Assembly: GCA_023424275.1 (NCBI GenBank)
Contig: JAFAED010000578.1
Location: 1-5,059 of the forward strand
Origin: Pseudomonadota bacterium
GTDB taxonomy: Bacteria; Pseudomonadota; Alphaproteobacteria; Sphingomonadales; Sphingomonadaceae
Direction of reading: 5' to 3'
Length of the DNA stretch: 5,059 nt
Within the stretch, counting starts at the first letter, position 1. The number at the start of each line of letters is the position of its first letter. Positions 1 to 5,059 of the stretch are shown here, in pieces. The notes beneath the pieces were generated by a model that did not search any database, was not told the DNA's origin, and saw nothing but the letters and a program-made list of their open reading frames with translations. The translations under genes were made by a program, and so were the position numbers.

Positions 1-145
1 CGTCGGCACCCCTCCGTTCGGCAATCCGTTCGCGCAGCCGGTCGCGCAGCTGCTCGCGCGCATCGGCGAAAGGCGCCGGCACCGTCACGCTCGCCACGGC
101 AAAGGCCGCCACCGCAGCATATCCAAACCAGCTTCGTTTCGTCAT
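1..145 (-). CDS. Exported protein of unknown function, N-terminal fragment (48 codons)
   Basis: This is the beginning of a gene that runs off the left edge. The first 48 codons are visible, starting with ATG at 145 to 143. The product opens with a classic Sec signal peptide: a positive n-region (MTKR), a hydrophobic stretch at about residues 6-22, and a probable signal peptidase I site after Ala29 (A-D-A, then Arg30). The mature protein begins with a strongly charged, Arg/Glu-rich segment (residues 30-45, REQLRDRLRERIAERR), which looks helical. A good Shine-Dalgarno (GGAGA, 152-156 on the minus strand) lies 6 bases before the ATG and supports the start. The gene is divergent from purA. The family cannot be named from this fragment; periplasmic or secreted localisation is the only supportable inference. 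Confidence 0.72.
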   Translation of the reverse strand, partial: MTKRSWFGYAAVAAFAVASVTVPAPFADAREQLRDRLRERIAERRGAD

Positions 146-151
146 CGCGCG

Positions 152-156
152 TCTCC
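152..156 (-). promoter_or_regulatory. Ribosome binding site of the left-edge exported-protein gene
   Basis: On the minus strand the bases read GGAGA, 6 bases before the ATG at 145. This match to the anti-Shine-Dalgarno fixes the start of a gene that is otherwise cut off by the window edge. Confidence 0.6.
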
Positions 157-245
157 GATGTCCCGGCACGTTTCATCTTGCCCGCAATTGTCGCAAAATC
201 ATCCCGCTTTGGGTTGCCTCTCCGGCCAAATCCGCTAAGGCCGCG

Positions 246-275
246 CCGGGCCCGCGCTGGTCGTTTTTGGCCCGG
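246..275 (+). other. Possible hairpin in the purA leader
   Basis: CCGGGCC (246-252) and GGCCCGG (269-275) are perfect inverted copies, seven G/C pairs around a 16-base loop that contains five T. The structure ends 6 bases before the AGGA ribosome binding site of purA, so in mRNA it would sit directly beside the ribosome landing site. No T-run follows the 3' arm, so it is not a standard terminator. It may be a chance product of G+C-rich DNA. Confidence 0.3.
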
Positions 276-292
276 TTCAGCAGGACAGCATC

Positions 293-1582
293 ATGGCAAA
301 TGTTACCGTCATCGGGTCGCAATGGGGCGACGAGGGCAAGGGCAAGATCGTCGACTGGCTCGCCAGCCGCGCCGACGCCGTGGTCCGGTTCCAGGGCGGT
401 CACAATGCCGGCCATACGCTCGTCGTCGGCGAGCAGGTCTACAAGCTGTCGCTGCTGCCTTCGGGTATCGTCACCGGCACGCTGTCGATCATCGGCAACG
501 GCGTCGTGCTCGACCCCTGGGCGCTGCGCGACGAGATCACCAAGCTGCGCGGCCAGGGTGTCGAGATCAACGCCGACAATTTCGCGATCGCCGACAATTG
601 CGCGCTGATCCTGCCCTTCCACCGCGACCTCGACGCGCTGCGCGAAACCGCGGCGGGCGCGGGCAAGATCGGCACCACTGGACGCGGCATCGGTCCGGCT
701 TATGAAGACAAGGTCGGCCGCCGCGCGATCCGCGTCTGCGACCTCGCGCACCTCGACAAGCTCGATCCGCAGATCGACCGCCTGACTGCGCATCATGACG
801 CGCTGCGCGCCGGCTTTGGCGAGCCGCCGATCGACCGCGAGCGCCTGAAGGCCGATCTCGCCGAAATCGCCGACTATGTGCTCGAATATGCGCAGCCGGT
901 GTGGAAGCGCCTGAAGAAGGTCCGCAAGGCTGGCGCACGCATCCTGTTCGAAGGCGCGCAGGGTGTGCTGCTCGACGTCGATCACGGCACCTATCCCTTC
1001 GTCACCAGCTCGAACACCGTCAGCGGCACCGCCGCTTCGGGCTCGGGCCTCGGCCCGTCGGCGGTCGGCTTCGTCCTCGGCATCGCCAAGGCGTACACGA
1101 CACGCGTCGGCAGTGGTCCCTTCCCGACCGAACTGGAAGACGAGATCGGCCAGCGGCTCGGCGAGCGCGGGCACGAGTTCGGCACCGTCACGGGCCGCAA
1201 GCGCCGCTGCGGCTGGTTCGACGCGGTACTCGTGCGCCAGAGCTGCGCCGTGTCGGGCGTCACCGGCATCGCGCTGACCAAGCTCGACGTGCTCGACGGC
1301 TTCGACACGATCCGCATCTGCACCGGCTATCGTCTGCGCGGCAAGATCCTCGACTATTTCCCGGCGCACGCCGCCGATCAGGCCGAGGTCGAGCCGATCT
1401 ACGAGGAAATGGACGGCTGGCACGAAACGACGGCGGGCGCGCGCAGCTATGCCGACCTGCCCGCGCAGGCAATCAAATATGTCCAGCGCGTGCAGGAACT
1501 GATCGAAACGCCGATCGCGCTTGTGTCGACCAGCCCCGAGCGCGAAGACACGATCCTGATCCGCGATCCGTTCAGCGACTGA
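293..1582 (+). CDS. purA: Adenylosuccinate synthetase (PurA)
   Basis: PurA condenses IMP with aspartate using GTP to give adenylosuccinate, the first committed step from IMP to AMP, in the cytoplasm. The 429-residue product has the usual bacterial length and all family signatures. The GTP-binding loop GDEGKGK is at 12-18, with catalytic Asp13. QGGHNAGHT at 34-42 carries catalytic His41. GTTGRGIGP is at 127-135, followed by Lys140 and Arg143 in the IMP-binding region. EGAQG and the [13 protein letters not shown] block follow in the middle. [13 protein letters not shown] and the guanine-binding STSPER motif lie in the C-terminal third. The ATG at 293 is supported by AGGA (282-285), 7 bases upstream, and by [15 protein letters not shown] being the normal N-terminus. 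It is transcribed away from the left-edge gene, and its last 11 bases overlap the end of the convergent dehalogenase gene. I see no convincing -35/-10 pair upstream. Identity is secure. Confidence 0.98.
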   Translation: MANVTVIGSQWGDEGKGKIVDWLASRADAVVRFQGGHNAGHTLVVGEQVYKLSLLPSGIVTGTLSIIGNGVVLDPWALRDEITKLRGQGVEINADNFAIADNCALILPFHRDLDALRETAAGAGKIGTTGRGIGPAYEDKVGRRAIRVCDLAHLDKLDPQIDRLTAHHDALRAGFGEPPIDRERLKADLAEIADYVLEYAQPVWKRLKKVRKAGARILFEGAQGVLLDVDHGTYPFVTSSNTVSGTAASGSGLGPSAVGFVLGIAKAYTTRVGSGPFPTELEDEIGQRLGERGHEFGTVTGRKRRCGWFDAVLVRQSCAVSGVTGIALTKLDVLDGFDTIRICTGYRLRGKILDYFPAHAADQAEVEPIYEEMDGWHETTAGARSYADLPAQAIKYVQRVQELIETPIALVSTSPEREDTILIRDPFSD

Positions 1583-2465
1583 TGCCCGCAGCGGCGACGT
1601 CGCGGATCGCCGCGACGAAACCCGCCGGGTCGTCCTCCTGAATGAAGTGACCGCCCTTCAACGTGCGATGTGTGACGCGCTGTGTTCCCGGGACACGTCC
1701 CATAAACAGCGCATCGCCGCCGCGCGTGATCGGGTCGCCGTCCGAAAAGCAGCAGAGGAACGGCTTGTCGAACGCCTCCAGCGCCGTCCAGGCGCGCTTC
1801 TGGTCGGGCACCGCGACATTGTCGCCCAGCGGCACGAACGACGGATAGACGCGCGCCGCAACCTTCGACGCACGCGTGGGAAACGGTGCGTCATAGGCCG
1901 CGATCTCGGCGGCGCTCAGTTCGCGCTTCGCCCCCGCCTTGACGATCTTGCCGATCGGGAAGACCGGGCTGTAGCGCGAAAAGGCACGCCATATGGCAAA
2001 AGCGCGCGGCGCCGGCTGGCCTTCGGGAAGGCCACCGTTAGACAGTGCGACCCCCGCAAAGCGCTCAGGCATTTCGGCCACAAGCCGCAGGCCGATCAGC
2101 GAACCCCAGTCCTGACAGGCGAGGATCATGTTTTTGAGGTCGAGCGCCTCGATCCATTGCCGCATCCACGCAACCTGCGCGGCATAGCTGTACACCCCGC
2201 GGCCCAGCGGCTTGTCCGAGCGGCCGAAGCCGATCAGGTCGGGCGCAACGACGCGGAAACCCGACGCGGTCGCGGGACCGATCATATGACGCCAGAGATA
2301 GGACCATGTCGGCTCGCCGTGCAGCATCAGCACCGGTTGGGCATCTGCATCGCCCTCGTCGACATAATGAACGCGAAGATCGCCCGCGATCTCGATATAT
2401 TTCGGTGCATAGGGCCAATCGGGCAGCGCTTCGAAACGTGCGTCCGGCGTACGATAAATGGTCAT
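1572..2465 (-). CDS. Haloalkane dehalogenase, subfamily HLD-I type (alpha/beta hydrolase)
   Basis: Such enzymes hydrolyse carbon-halogen bonds to an alcohol, halide and proton, by an Asp nucleophile and no cofactor, normally in the cytoplasm. The 297-residue product is close to the typical family length of about 300. The oxyanion/halide block [13 protein letters not shown] is at 49-61, with Glu51 and Trp54 as in DhlA-type enzymes. The nucleophile elbow CQDWGS (117-122) gives Asp119 and halide-binding Trp120. Trp159 in the cap ([11 protein letters not shown]) is the likely second halide-binding Trp. SDGDPIT (241-247) supplies the acid Asp244, and GGHF (271-274) the base His273. There is no signal peptide. 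The ATG at 2465 has GGGGGA (2474-2479, minus strand) 8 bases upstream. The gene is divergent from the L,D-transpeptidase gene and convergent with purA, overlapping it by 11 bases. The true substrate is unknown; an epoxide hydrolase or other alpha/beta hydrolase is less likely because of QDW plus HGEPTW. Confidence 0.9.
   Translation of the reverse strand: MTIYRTPDARFEALPDWPYAPKYIEIAGDLRVHYVDEGDADAQPVLMLHGEPTWSYLWRHMIGPATASGFRVVAPDLIGFGRSDKPLGRGVYSYAAQVAWMRQWIEALDLKNMILACQDWGSLIGLRLVAEMPERFAGVALSNGGLPEGQPAPRAFAIWRAFSRYSPVFPIGKIVKAGAKRELSAAEIAAYDAPFPTRASKVAARVYPSFVPLGDNVAVPDQKRAWTALEAFDKPFLCCFSDGDPITRGGDALFMGRVPGTQRVTHRTLKGGHFIQEDDPAGFVAAIRDVAAAGISR
1598..1617 (+). terminator. Hairpin just past purA, possible 3'-end structure
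   Basis: The arms CGTCGCGG (1598-1605) and CCGCGACG (1610-1617) pair perfectly over eight positions around the tetraloop ATCG. The hairpin starts 16 bases after the purA stop codon. A second small dyad, ACCCG-C-CGGGT, follows at 1620-1630. No T-run follows on either strand, so this is not a textbook intrinsic terminator. It could stabilise the purA transcript end or assist factor-dependent termination. It lies inside the 3' coding part of the opposing dehalogenase gene (the AAIRDVAA region), so part of the symmetry may come from the protein sequence. Confidence 0.33.
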
Positions 2466-2485
2466 GATGTCGATCCCCCCAAGCT

Positions 2486-2514
2486 CACCTTAACCCGCAG
2501 TGCCGCACTGGCAA
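2486..2514 (-). promoter_or_regulatory. Weak candidate promoter for the dehalogenase gene
   Basis: Read on the minus strand, TTGCCA (2514-2509) is followed after 16 bases by TAAGGT (2492-2487). The first is a fair -35, the second only a weak -10 (3 of 6). Transcription would begin near 2480, just before the GGGGGA ribosome site. The dyad at 2498-2510 sits in the spacer, a typical position for an operator. This is pattern matching only. Confidence 0.22.
2498..2510. promoter_or_regulatory. 13-base dyad, candidate operator between divergent genes
   Basis: CAGTGC (2498-2503) and GCACTG (2505-2510) are perfect inverted copies around one central base. The dyad lies in the 87-base spacer between the divergent dehalogenase and L,D-transpeptidase genes, 33 bases from the first start codon and 43 from the second. 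That position suits a dimeric regulator acting on one or both genes. No regulator gene is visible in the window, so the binding protein is unknown. Confidence 0.35.
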
Positions 2515-2518
2515 CCTC

Positions 2519-2546
2519 TTGCCCGATGCCGCCAAAGTCGTACGGT
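2519..2546 (+). promoter_or_regulatory. Weak candidate promoter for the L,D-transpeptidase/flavoprotein pair
   Basis: CTTGCCC gives a -35-like TTGCCC at 2519-2524, and TACGGT at 2541-2546 follows after 16 bases as a weak -10 (3 of 6). If used, transcription would start close to 2553, the first base of the preferred ATG, giving a leaderless or nearly leaderless mRNA. That would fit the lack of a Shine-Dalgarno there. Low confidence. Confidence 0.2.
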
Positions 2547-2552
2547 TACGCA

Positions 2553-3053
2553 ATGCGCCCGATCGCCCTTCCAGCCTGTCTGCTCCTCGCCGCATGCAGC
2601 TCCGCGAGTTCGCAGCCTTCATTGCCCGCGGGCGCGAAGGCCGACCGGCTGCTCGTCGATAAGAGCGATCGTGTTTTGATCGCTTACGCCGGAAACCGCG
2701 AGATCGTCCGCTACCGGAATATCCGCTTCGGCGACGCGCCGACGGGGCACAAACAATTCGAGGGCGACGAGCGCACCCCCGAAGGACGCTACACGATCAG
2801 CGGACGCAACCCGAAGAGCGCCTATCATCTGTCGCTGCGCATCTCCTACCCTAACGCCGCCGACCGCGCCTTTGCAAAGGCGAAGGGCCGATCGCCCGGC
2901 GGTGACATCTTCATCCACGGCCAGCCGAACGCCTGGCCTGGTCCACCGATCGCGCGCGACTGGACCGACGGCTGTATCGCGCTGTCGAACGCCGAGATAA
3001 AGCAGCTATGGGACATCGTGCCCGACGGCATCCCGATCACCATTCGACCCTAG
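2553..3053 (+). CDS. L,D-transpeptidase-fold (YkuD/YafK-like) lipoprotein
   Basis: YkuD-fold enzymes use a Cys nucleophile to form or break L,D-peptide or protein cross-links in peptidoglycan. From this start the product has 166 residues. It begins with a lipoprotein signal: short n-region MRP, hydrophobic core, lipobox LAAC with lipidated Cys15, and Ser16 at +2, which favours the outer membrane. The catalytic domain spans about 31-166. It contains TPEGRY (75-80), IFIHGQ with His122, and DWTDGCIALSN (136-146) with nucleophile Cys141. TDGC replaces the classical SHGC, as in YafK-type (COG3034) proteins. No LysM or other binding domain is present. The frame stays open far upstream, antisense to the dehalogenase gene, so the start must be chosen. 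ATG 2553 places the lipobox normally; ATG 2526 would add nine residues and is possible. Neither has a clear Shine-Dalgarno. It is coupled to the downstream flavoprotein gene. Whether it joins cross-links or cleaves them (as YafK/DpaA does) cannot be told. Confidence 0.88.
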   Translation: MRPIALPACLLLAACSSASSQPSLPAGAKADRLLVDKSDRVLIAYAGNREIVRYRNIRFGDAPTGHKQFEGDERTPEGRYTISGRNPKSAYHLSLRISYPNAADRAFAKAKGRSPGGDIFIHGQPNAWPGPPIARDWTDGCIALSNAEIKQLWDIVPDGIPITIRP

Positions 3054-3055
3054 GA
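3052..3055 (+). promoter_or_regulatory. Shine-Dalgarno overlapping the upstream stop codon
   Basis: AGGA at 3052-3055 lies 6 bases before the ATG at 3062 and shares bases with the TAG stop (3051-3053) of the L,D-transpeptidase gene. A ribosome terminating there sits on the next gene's initiation site, which predicts translational coupling. It also decides the start of the flavoprotein gene, since the frame is open upstream to 3008. Confidence 0.6.
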
Positions 3056-3061
3056 ACCATC

Positions 3062-3652
3062 ATGTCCCGCCACATTCTTGTTTTCTATGGCAGCTATCGC
3101 CGCGACCGGCACGGCATCAATCTCGCCAACTGGCTCGTCGATGCGATCAAGGCCCGCGGCGACAGCGCCGAACTGATCGATGCGAAGGCTGTCGACCTCC
3201 CGATGCTCGACCGCATGTACAAGGAATATCCGAAGGGCGAGGCGCCACCCGCGATGGAGGAGCTCGCAGGCAAAATCCGCGCCGCCGACGGTTTCCTGTT
3301 CGTCACCGGCGAATATAATTGGGGGCCGCAGCCGGGGCTGAAGAATCTCACCGACCATTATCTCGAGGAATGGTTCTGGCGGCCTGCGGCAATTGCCTGC
3401 TACTCGGCCGGCTCCTTCGCCGGGGTGCGCGCGATGATGGGATGGCGCGACATCTTGGGCGAGATGGGCATGGCCGTGATCTCGTCGATCCTGCCCGTCG
3501 CGCGGATCGGCAAGGCCTTCGACAGCGACGGCCAGCCGGCGGGTGACGAGGGCAAGCAGCTCGAACGGCTGTTCCCGCGCTTTGCCGACGACCTCAATTG
3601 GTGGATCGATGCCGCCAAGACGCAGCGCTCGAAGGTCGACCCGCCCTATTAA
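3062..3652 (+). CDS. NADPH-dependent FMN reductase-like flavoprotein
   Basis: The 196-residue product belongs to the flavodoxin-like FMN_red/NAD(P)H-dependent oxidoreductase group, cytosolic proteins that bind FMN and pass electrons from NAD(P)H to flavins, quinones, azo dyes or metals. A Rossmann-like beta strand (HILVFYGSYRRDRHG, 4-18) carries the FMN phosphate loop. The alpha/beta core follows, with FVTGEYNWGPQPGLKN (80-95), the family's flavin-contacting PEYN-x-PG-LKN block with Gly in place of Pro. YSAGSFAGVRA (114-124) is the next flavin loop. The length is normal and there is no signal peptide. The ATG at 3062 is chosen for its AGGA site 6 bases upstream and because the fold begins there. 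It starts 8 bases after the L,D-transpeptidase stop, so the two are almost certainly co-transcribed. Its TAA shares TTAA with the stop of the convergent MFS gene. The physiological electron acceptor cannot be read from sequence. Confidence 0.9.
   Translation: MSRHILVFYGSYRRDRHGINLANWLVDAIKARGDSAELIDAKAVDLPMLDRMYKEYPKGEAPPAMEELAGKIRAADGFLFVTGEYNWGPQPGLKNLTDHYLEEWFWRPAAIACYSAGSFAGVRAMMGWRDILGEMGMAVISSILPVARIGKAFDSDGQPAGDEGKQLERLFPRFADDLNWWIDAAKTQRSKVDPPY
3649..3652. other. Shared palindromic stop (TTAA) of two convergent genes
   Basis: TTAA at 3649-3652 gives TAA to the flavoprotein gene on the plus strand (3650-3652) and TAA to the MFS gene on the minus strand (3651-3649). The two coding regions overlap by four bases and leave no spacer for a terminator outside coding sequence. 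Confidence 0.9.
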
Positions 3653-4953
3653 CCCGACTTGAGTTCGGCATTGAGCCGCAGGCTCGCCCGCCAGAAGAAG
3701 AAGGCTGGGATCAGGCCCAGCCACGCCGCGCCATACAGGACATAGCGCACGCTCTCGACCCCGACCGAGGGTTTGAGCATTTCCGACGCGATGCCGAACA
3801 GCAGCGGCCCGAGCCCGAGCCCGATCAGATTCTGCAGGAACAGCATCACCGCGCTCGCCATCGCGCGCGCCTGCGGGCGGACGAGGCCGTGGACGCACGC
3901 GAAAGTGGGGCCGTAATAAGCCGCGTTGAGCACGGTCGGAATGAACAGCAGCGCGATCGCGACATGCCATTCGCCGACCCAATAGCCGAGGAAGAGAATC
4001 GGCGCGGCAATCGCCATGCCGACCGCGGGCGTCGTCAGCATATGCCGCCGGTCGACCTTGCCGAAGCGGTCGGCGAGATAGCCACCGAGCCAGGTCCCGA
4101 AAATGCCCGCAATGCCGAGCGCCACGCCAAGCAACAGCCCCGTCTCGCCCGGGCTGAGGCCATGCGATCGCTGGAACAGGATCAGCGCCCACACGCCCTT
4201 GCCATAGCCGAGGAAAGCGGTGAACGACGAGGCGATCGCGATGTAGAGAAAGGCGCGGGTACCAAAGACTTCCTTGAGCGCGCCGCCAACGCTGAACTCG
4301 GCGGCGGGCGCGACCGCATCGGCGGGCGCCTTGTGGCGCACCTCCTTGATCATCATCGGCAGGACGAGGGCGAGCAGGATGCCGGGGACGCCGACGACCA
4401 TGAAAGCGACGCGCCAGCCCCATTGGTCGGCAATCAGGCCGCCGACGATGAGCCCGAGCAGACTGCCAATCGGGATACCAAGGCCATAGAAAGCAATCGC
4501 CGATGCGCGCTTGGTGGGCTCGACGCGGTCGGTGATCAGCGAGTGCGCCGCGGGCGTGCAGCCCGCCTCACCCACGCCGACACCAATTCGCGCGAGCAGC
4601 AATTGCGTAAAATTCTGCGCCATGCCGCACAGCACGGTCATGCCCGACCAGACCGCGAGCGAAATCGAGATCAGCCCGATCCGGTTGGTCGAGGGCTTGT
4701 CCGCATAACGCGCGATCGGAATGCCGAGGAAGGTATAGAAGAGCGCGAAGGCAAGGCCGGTCAGCAGGCCGATATCGGCGTCCGAAAGCGACAGGTCGCG
4801 TGCGATCGGTTCGGCGAGGATGTTGACGATCTGACGATCGAGGAAGTTCAGGATATAGACCGCGAGCAGCACCCACAGCATCCGCCGGACCGGTGTCGCC
4901 GCACTTCCCGCAGGCGCCGTCGTGGCGGCCGCCATCGCGTCATTCTGGCTCAT
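3649..4953 (-). CDS. MFS transporter, Spinster-like family
   Basis: The 434-residue product is an integral inner-membrane carrier of the Major Facilitator Superfamily, with length and hydrophobic pattern fitting 12 membrane helices. Helix 1 (about 25-45) contains NFLDRQIV with Asp39-Arg40, typical of the Spinster-like/hexuronate-type branch. Motif A after helix 2 reads GIPIARYADK (77-86). Helix 4 has R122-IGVGVGEAGCTPAAHS, the RxGxGxGEA signature. GWRVAF (179-184) precedes helix 6. A polar loop (about 203-225) separates the halves, and the motif A echo GGYLADRFGK (290-299) opens the second half. ATG 4953 is preferred because GGGAG (4964-4960, minus strand) ends 6 bases before it; ATG 4956 is too close to that site, and ATG 4974 lacks one. 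The gene converges on the flavoprotein gene. The substrate cannot be predicted; relatives are proposed to move sugars, acids, lipids or drugs. Confidence 0.92.
   Translation of the reverse strand: MSQNDAMAAATTAPAGSAATPVRRMLWVLLAVYILNFLDRQIVNILAEPIARDLSLSDADIGLLTGLAFALFYTFLGIPIARYADKPSTNRIGLISISLAVWSGMTVLCGMAQNFTQLLLARIGVGVGEAGCTPAAHSLITDRVEPTKRASAIAFYGLGIPIGSLLGLIVGGLIADQWGWRVAFMVVGVPGILLALVLPMMIKEVRHKAPADAVAPAAEFSVGGALKEVFGTRAFLYIAIASSFTAFLGYGKGVWALILFQRSHGLSPGETGLLLGVALGIAGIFGTWLGGYLADRFGKVDRRHMLTTPAVGMAIAAPILFLGYWVGEWHVAIALLFIPTVLNAAYYGPTFACVHGLVRPQARAMASAVMLFLQNLIGLGLGPLLFGIASEMLKPSVGVESVRYVLYGAAWLGLIPAFFFWRASLRLNAELKSG
3673..3685 (+). other. Short hairpin past the flavoprotein stop
   Basis: GAGCC (3673-3677) and GGCTC (3681-3685) pair around the loop GCA, starting 20 bases after the flavoprotein stop and inside the C-terminal codons of the opposing MFS gene. 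There is no T-run. Five pairs in G+C-rich DNA can easily be chance; it is listed because its position resembles the stronger hairpin beyond purA. Confidence 0.2.
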
Positions 4954-4959
4954 CATTTT

Positions 4960-4964
4960 CTCCC
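4960..4964 (-). promoter_or_regulatory. Ribosome binding site deciding the MFS start
   Basis: The minus strand reads GGGAG here. Spacing to the in-frame ATGs is 6 bases for 4953 and 3 for 4956, while the ATG at 4974 lies upstream of this site. This favours 4953 and removes seven residues (MPSREKM) from the longest reading. Confidence 0.6.
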
Positions 4965-4981
4965 GTGACGGCATGGGAGCA

Positions 4982-5002
4982 GACAGCCGCCCCGCCTGTC
5001 AA
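4982..5002 (-). promoter_or_regulatory. TTGACA box with overlapping inverted repeat upstream of the MFS gene
   Basis: On the minus strand a perfect TTGACA occupies 5002-4997, about 44 bases before the MFS start. It overlaps one arm of GACAG (4982-4986) - nine bases - CTGTC (4996-5000). No good -10 is found 16-18 bases downstream (the bases there are near CTCCCA), so promoter function is uncertain. A repressor bound to the dyad would cover the -35 region. Confidence 0.3.
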
Positions 5003-5059
5003 CGCCGTTGGGCCAAATTGAAAATGGCTACTTGCAATTGCCGCTACGGCTGCCAAGCC

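Noticed and set aside
178..196. Near-palindrome TTGC...CAATTG...GCAA in the exported-gene/purA spacer
   Set aside because: The outer arms and the central CAATTG do not share one axis (off by half a base), so it is not a true dyad and no operator is claimed.
173..1423. Long open frame of 416 codons on the minus strand opposite purA
   Set aside because: It is the antisense shadow of a certain purA gene. In G+C-rich DNA this antisense frame stays open because of codon bias. Its product is low-complexity Ala/Arg/Asp/Glu-rich with no domain, and no ribosome site was relied on.
2490..2495. TTAACC in the divergent spacer, resembling a CtrA half-site
   Set aside because: A second TTAA at the required 7-base spacing is absent on either side. 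A single six-base match is not evidence for CtrA binding.
1647..2552. Upstream part of a 468-codon plus-strand frame leading into the L,D-transpeptidase
   Set aside because: This part is antisense to the dehalogenase gene and has no domain. The real protein begins at a lipoprotein signal at 2553 (or 2526). An automatic annotation could wrongly extend the gene to 1647.
3050..4423. 457-codon minus-strand frame spanning the flavoprotein gene and part of the MFS gene
   Set aside because: It runs out of frame through one real gene and antisense to another. Its composition is Arg/Ala/Pro-rich and no domain is seen.
1572..4953. Idea that dehalogenase, flavoprotein and MFS form a halo-organic degradation cluster
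   Set aside because: They lie in three transcription units in different orientations. No further catabolic enzyme, regulator or mobile element is present, and the flavoprotein is paired with a cell-wall lipoprotein. Adjacency alone does not support a pathway.
3598..4968. 456-codon plus-strand frame opposite the MFS gene
   Set aside because: It is an antisense shadow: Arg/Asp/Glu/Gln-rich, without recognisable motifs, and the minus strand encodes an unmistakable 12-helix transporter in the same bases.
5024..5059. ATG on the plus strand starting a Cys-containing peptide (MATCNCRYGCQA) that runs off the right edge
   Set aside because: It has only 12 codons and no ribosome binding site upstream. 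Three cysteines are not enough to claim a gene, although sequence beyond the edge could change this.

Overview
The window looks like a stretch of chromosome from a high-G+C alphaproteobacterium, most likely a sphingomonad (Sphingopyxis-like). This rests on the strong G/C bias at third codon positions, the style of the proteins (alphaproteobacterial PurA, Spinster-type MFS, YafK-like lipoprotein) and the tight packing. The genus is inferred from general familiarity, not from a search.

Layout, left to right. (1) The first 145 bases are the 5' end of a minus-strand gene for an exported protein; the rest lies outside the window. (2) A 147-base divergent spacer separates it from purA (293-1582, +), a complete adenylosuccinate synthetase. 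(3) A minus-strand haloalkane dehalogenase of subfamily I type (1572-2465) converges on purA and overlaps its end by 11 bases. (4) An 87-base divergent spacer holds a 13-base dyad. (5) A plus-strand pair follows: a small L,D-transpeptidase-fold lipoprotein (2553-3053) and an NADPH-dependent FMN-reductase-like flavoprotein (3062-3652). The first gene's stop codon overlaps the second gene's Shine-Dalgarno. (6) A minus-strand MFS transporter (3649-4953) converges on the flavoprotein gene; the two stop codons share the bases TTAA. (7) The last 106 bases are the MFS upstream region, with a TTGACA box inside a short inverted repeat.

How the genes work together: purA is housekeeping (IMP to AMP). 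The others are accessory single genes or a gene pair: an alpha/beta-hydrolase dehalogenase, an envelope lipoprotein with a cytosolic flavin reductase, and a small-molecule transporter. Nothing shows that they form one pathway. A dehalogenase near an MFS transporter and a flavoprotein could suggest xenobiotic handling, but they lie in three transcription units and the link is speculative. I see no tRNA, rRNA, CRISPR array, insertion sequence, phage gene or defence system. I do not see a clearly new biological system. The points most worth a second look are the dehalogenase with a complete catalytic set, the dyad in the divergent spacer, and hairpins just beyond the stop codons inside the opposing genes at both convergent overlaps.
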